From Iris pallida (Eukaryota > Streptophyta > Magnoliopsida > Asparagales > Iridaceae), in the NCBI GenBank assembly GCA_029216955.1, contig JANAVB010004000.1, positions 4,504,038 through 4,568,037 on the forward strand: DNA of 64,000 nt, in the 5' to 3' direction. The translations under genes and the position numbers were made by a program. This document shows, one piece after another, positions 60,421 through 64,000 of the stretch (position 1 is the first letter of the stretch; every line of letters begins with the position of its first letter). The notes under the pieces were generated by a model that was not told where the DNA came from, did not search any database, and was given only the letters and a program-made list of their open reading frames with translations.

Positions 60421-60811
60421 TTTGCGGCTAGTGCCCTTGTTCGGTTTCTTCCTGGAGCACATAGAATCGCTCTTTGCCCCTGCAAGTCCAGTATCGTAGT
60501 GCTTTCCTCTGCCGGACTTGGGGACAGCAGAGTCCTCTATGGCCAGAAGTGGGGCTGCACAAGAGTCGCCTTCGCCGTCTTGGGTAGCAGAGAGCACTCC
60601 GTCTAGAGCTTGGGGAGGAGCAAATGATTTTGGCCTCCACTCGCTGCGAGCTTTCTTTGTGCGGGTTCGCTTCTGGATCGGGCCAGCGCTTCCCTCAGAG
60701 AGCATTTCTTTAAACGCCTGTTGGTCGAAGCGGATGACCATCTTCTGTTGCGTGGAGCCAAGTTTGGCTGCATCTGATTGCGTCACCAACTCCTCAGCCG
60801 TGGAGAAGTTT

Positions 60812-60830
60812 GTCCCCAGCAGAGTCGCCA
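60812..60830 (-). promoter_or_regulatory. Primer binding site of element E
   Basis: The minus strand reads TGGCGACTCTGCTGGGGAC, a primer binding site form used by Tat-lineage elements, three bases from the 5' LTR end at 60834. It fixes the transcriptional direction and the inner LTR boundary. Confidence 0.88.
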
Positions 60831-60833
60831 TCG

Positions 60834-62130
60834 TATTTGCCATTGATTGTAAAAGTACAGAACAATTATCGGAGGACTGAACTTAGACTCACAATACAAA
60901 CTCGCTTGTACAAAGAAAGCCTAGGGACGAAAACCTAGGTACAGCAATCTAAGTACAATTGTTTATTTTAGATTCTGGGGGGTGACGATAGAGGCTCGGA
61001 AAAGCGATAGCAGCTCTGCCTTACTCCTTGGACGATCGAGTGCAGCCTTGGCTCTGTTGAAGAACTTTTAATTTCTCTCTGACTCTCTGGATCCGAGGGG
61101 GGTGTGCTCTATCTCTCTCTAATCTCTGCTCTCTGCTCTCTTGCAAGGGAATGACACCTCGCTATTTATAAGAATGGGGGGTATCATTAGGGCTTGCAAT
61201 GATTGCCCATTCTCAAAAGTCGACGGTTAAGGATCAATGAATCTGGGCCGTTCATAATAGATTTGAGCAATTAATGTGATTGCCTCAAATCTCTGTGGGT
61301 AATTAATGATGATTGCCATAAATCCTCATGATTTGTTATGCCAAGCTCGGATCTCCTGCCACGTGTTCAATTTGATTGATTGCAAATGATCTGATTTGAT
61401 TCCAGTAATTATGAGGAAGACACTAAACCTGGTTATTAGGATTTGTTGATGAATCTTGCCACGTGTCCCACTATTATTAGGCTGATAGCTGTAGGGATGC
61501 TGGCAAAACCGTGAGCCACTTAGGAAATTTGAGCCACATGAGGATTGCCCCCCCCACTGAGCCGCATAAGGTTGGCCACGTGTCAAGGCTGCTTGGGAGT
61601 GGCCTCTGAACATTTGAACCGCATGGAGATGATCTGAGCCGCATGAGCGTAGGCGACCACATGATGGGTGGCTTCTTAGTGAGCCGCATGAAGATAGTCC
61701 TTGTGGGCCGCATGGGTAGCCTCTGCCTGAGCCGCATGGGTAGCCTCTGCCGAGCCGCATGGGTAGCCTCTGTCTGAGCCGCATGCGAATGTCCACGTGT
61801 CAAGGTCGCATAAAGGTCTTTGGGGTTTGATGGATTGTGCCAGAAATTTCCTTCGTTTCCCTAGGAGTCTGCCATTATGACAGAGTCATCATTGCGTCTT
61901 TATGTCAGAGCTGTCATTGGTCAGAGCTGTCAGCCGTCAAGGCATTAAATGAAGTAAAGACAAAGGGAAGAGCTGTTAAGGGCCACGTAGCTCCTCTCTG
62001 GGCCGCATGGAACTATTCGAGCCGCATAGACGCTTGAGCCGCATGGATTCCTGAGCCGTATGAGCTCTCTGAGCCGCATGCGGATCCTTGGCCGTATGGA
62101 TCTTTCTTTATTCTTTTCCATGCTTCTAAA
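60834..62130 (-). repeat. 5' LTR of element E
   Basis: Matches 43860-45169 over its length, from TATTTGCCATTGATTGTA (second base changed from G) to GCTTCTAAA (end changed from ACA). Minus-strand TATA box near 61162-61174. It carries one more copy of the GCCGCATGGGTAGCCTCTGC unit near 61705-61765 than the 3' LTR, and lacks ~27 bases near 61070. In the first ~233 aligned positions I count 12 differences, 11 of them transitions. The ATG of the longest gag frame lies inside this LTR. Confidence 0.93.
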
Positions 62131-62135
62131 CTACC

Positions 62136-62703
62136 GTTTCTTAGTGTATTGTCATAAACTTTGTCACGACTGTGCCATAATATATGAATTATATATGAGC
62201 ATCATATGTAGGTACTTGCGTATTGGCTGATCACCCGTACGCATGCGTTAGGTCTAACTGCTAATAGAGGTATGCTAGGAGACTTGGCAGTTTGTAGAGG
62301 TACACGGTCGTGGATGCGACTTAGATAGATGCATCGAGTGGGAAGAACATTTCCTTATCGTATGGGCCACTATTACACTTTTCTTTTGTAACCCGAAAGC
62401 TCCGCTGGAGATACGGGTAAGATTACCCTCTCAGGTTGGCCACTGACGTTATTGGAACGTTATGCGCTTGGTCACTGTTGCCCAAGTGGAGACTATTTCG
62501 GATCCTATTTATAGCCAAAAGTGCACATGTGATTGAAGGTTTGTTCTTAACTGCATGTACACAGTAAAATTGTTAGGTAACCATAGTTGATGTCTTGTCA
62601 CCCTATTCCAATAGTGGCATGGGACAATATTGTATCACGGAATAGTATGCTACCCCTTGTCCTTGTTTGCTTGTAGGGATAGTCCACTGTTTTCGATGAT
62701 GGA
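62136..62703 (+). repeat. LTR I, right part beyond element E
   Basis: After the CTACC duplication the interrupted sequence resumes. Its stretch AGGAGACTTGGCAGTTTGTAG and surroundings match the inverse complement of 63380-63500 in LTR J, so both are copies of one LTR family in opposite orientation. It ends where J begins. No gene is seen. Confidence 0.6.
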
Positions 62704-64000
62704 TGTAACGCCCAGTCCCAAAATACTTAGGACCAAGTATGTAGGCATGACAGTTGCACATATACGAAGAACACTCCAATATATAGAATTCTCGTATACA
62801 TACATAAGCTGTATATATATAAAATAATCACAGGCCAGAATATAATAATCTAATCTCATCACAGCTTAACACAAAAGGTATAAGAGTCCAAAATAAATAA
62901 GTGTATCAAGAGATAGCCGAGTGGACATACCCACTCCAAACAACTATGAAAAATAGTCTCAAATGATCAGAGTCCAACCTCCACAAAATAGAAAAAAAAG
63001 AGATAAAAATGTCCACTAAATGTCTCAATGAATAAATAAACTAGAAATCAGCAGGAAATGCCTCATCATCAATGCATAAAGGATCCAGTGCCGTACCGTA
63101 CTCATGCGAGAAATCTTCTAACCCTGGAGAGATAACCAGGTCCTCAGAGGGGCGTAACAAGACACAAAAAAACACCATGCGATATAAACTGTGATATATA
63201 ATAGACAAACCTTCAACGCATGGGCACTTTGGCTGCAGAAAACTCAGGTATGTTCCCACCAGGGTACCAGGGACCTCAAAGCATAACATTCATCGAATGT
63301 CAGAAGCCAGCAGGATCAGGAATAGAAAAGTGCATACGTAGCCCATACATTAATGAACTGTTCTCCCTACCCAATGCCTAGTAGGGTCACATCCATGACT
63401 CATAAGAACCTCTAGTAACTGCCAAGTCTACTAGCATGCAATTCTATTGGCAGTTACTCCTAACCATCGTACACCTCATACGTATCGGTGGCCAGCCGAC
63501 TACGCGAGTATGTATCCTACATGTGACTCACAACTCATGATGATAACGTGTCAAGGCCATATGAGGTATACCAATACCTCATCATAACTGGGTGGTCACT
63601 AGGCTAAGTCAATGCAAGAGAATAAAACCAAAAGTAGTAAAACGACCGATGGAGTCACTTTCACCCAAGTGTGACTTTGACGTACAGTGATATAATACTA
63701 ATAATAGATAAGTAATGCTGAATATAAATAACTAAAAACGAGAATAAGTAAATCACAGAGCAAGGTTGCAAGGTATCTTGCCTGGCAGTGTGGGAATAGC
63801 AACTCCAAGCAATCAATCACGTCAGCAATAAATCTTAATATCCACGAACGACTCTGGATGCTGAAACAAACATCAAAAACATTCCCGGTGTAAAAATATA
63901 TCTAGGAAATACCTGTTTAAAAGTCTAATTCTGGAACATGGGCAAAATCTTAATTTTGGGTCAAAACGATGTCCGTCGTTGGACCCGTTTTGCACCGAAA
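62704..64000 (-). repeat. LTR J, running off the window
   Basis: Starts TGTAACGCCCAGTCCCAAAA, the inverse complement of the type of end seen in LTR F. Minus orientation follows from this and from its match to LTR I. It continues past the window edge, so at least 1.3 kb. No gene is seen; the 82-residue minus frame at 63041-63289 has no known domain. Confidence 0.68.

Larger units (their letters stand above)
57663..60843 (-). pseudogene. Element E gag
   Basis: The N-terminal part (60843-60235) is a basic, disordered protein beginning MANTMATLLGTNFSTAEEL, with a 12-residue repeat (HTAKIASRMND, HTAETASQMHN, HAARISSRTEN). Ser/Thr/Pro-rich low-complexity sequence follows in frame 60052-58787. The retrotransposon gag core appears near 58980-58599: SFKRMFLERFYEVGQDVTMS, GEKELTRNYIERFCQTAM. 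The C-terminal frame 58547-58179 has KKARQLGLHISEGEDKGRRP and a zinc-finger-like YCHYPCYVHHATHDCYQLK. Frame 58121-57663 leads into protease. Stops near 60235, 58590 and 57630 and a frameshift near 58990 break it. Confidence 0.82.
43860..62130 (-). mobile_element. Element E: complete Tat-lineage Ty3/gypsy retrotransposon, 18.3 kb
   Basis: Two LTRs of about 1.3 kb in the same orientation enclose the interior, and CTACC flanks both outer ends (43855-43859 and 62131-62135). The minus strand encodes gag, retropepsin, RT, a degraded RNase H, an archaeal-type second RNase H and integrase. The primer binding site (60812-60830) and polypurine tract (about 45170-45185) are in place. Dual RNase H, the PBS type, the size and an antisense gene between pol and the 3' LTR are all known features of the Tat lineage. 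Integrase and the antisense gene are divided by tandem arrays. Stops and frameshifts in every gene, plus a MITE, make this copy non-autonomous. It inserted into LTR I. Confidence 0.93.

Overview
The window is a block of plant nuclear heterochromatin built almost wholly from nested transposable elements. I see no host gene that I can defend. The plant assignment rests on the element families: Del/Tekay-type Ty3/gypsy chromoviruses, a Tat-lineage Ty3/gypsy giant, a Sirevirus-like Ty1/copia remnant, a CACTA (En/Spm) transposon with plant-specific TNP2 and Transposase_24 genes, a hAT-type MITE and a tRNA-derived SINE. An angiosperm with a sizeable genome is likely; I cannot name the species.

Layout. 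(1) 1-23505: one old minus-strand Del/Tekay element (A). Its 3' LTR lies at the left window edge (1-3034, itself split by a 1.3 kb insert) and its 5' LTR at 21868-23505, beside an initiator-Met-type primer binding site. Its gag-pol is split by a CACTA element (6118-11648, target duplication AAC) and by a large LTR-type insertion (12103-20636, target duplication TTAGG). The latter contains a 5'-truncated Sirevirus-like copia (13692-18093) whose LTR is an almost complete 1 kb palindrome. (2) 23506-24613: short unassigned sequence with an (AC)n tract and a small foldback. (3) 24614-43859: a patchwork of LTRs and pol 3' ends from at least three further Del/Tekay elements (B, C, D), mixed with plus-strand long LTRs (F, I) and two Tat-type LTRs (H, G), each with its own minisatellite. 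A SINE follows a (TA)n tract near 42.3 kb. (4) 43860-62130: a structurally complete 18.3 kb Tat-lineage element (E) with both LTRs and target duplication CTACC. Minus strand: gag, protease, RT, RNase H, a second 'archaeal-type' RNase H, integrase. Plus strand: an antisense intron-containing gene for a plant-mobile-domain-like protein with its own TATA box and poly(A) signal, interrupted near its end by a hAT MITE (49948-50466). Two tandem-repeat arrays separate the convergent 3' ends. (5) 62131-64000: the rest of LTR I, then a minus-strand LTR (J) of the same family, so I and J lie as an inverted pair.

How it works together. Every element is disabled by stops, frameshifts or insertions. In element E most stops that can be read against the expected codon are C:G to T:A changes, and the LTR pair differs mostly by transitions, as expected of methylated, silenced DNA. 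The most interesting object is E: an antisense gene with palindromes upstream of its TATA box, a GCCGCAT motif present in LTRs, leader, intron and gag, and arrays at the position where Tat elements are known to generate satellites. The second is the palindromic copia LTR.
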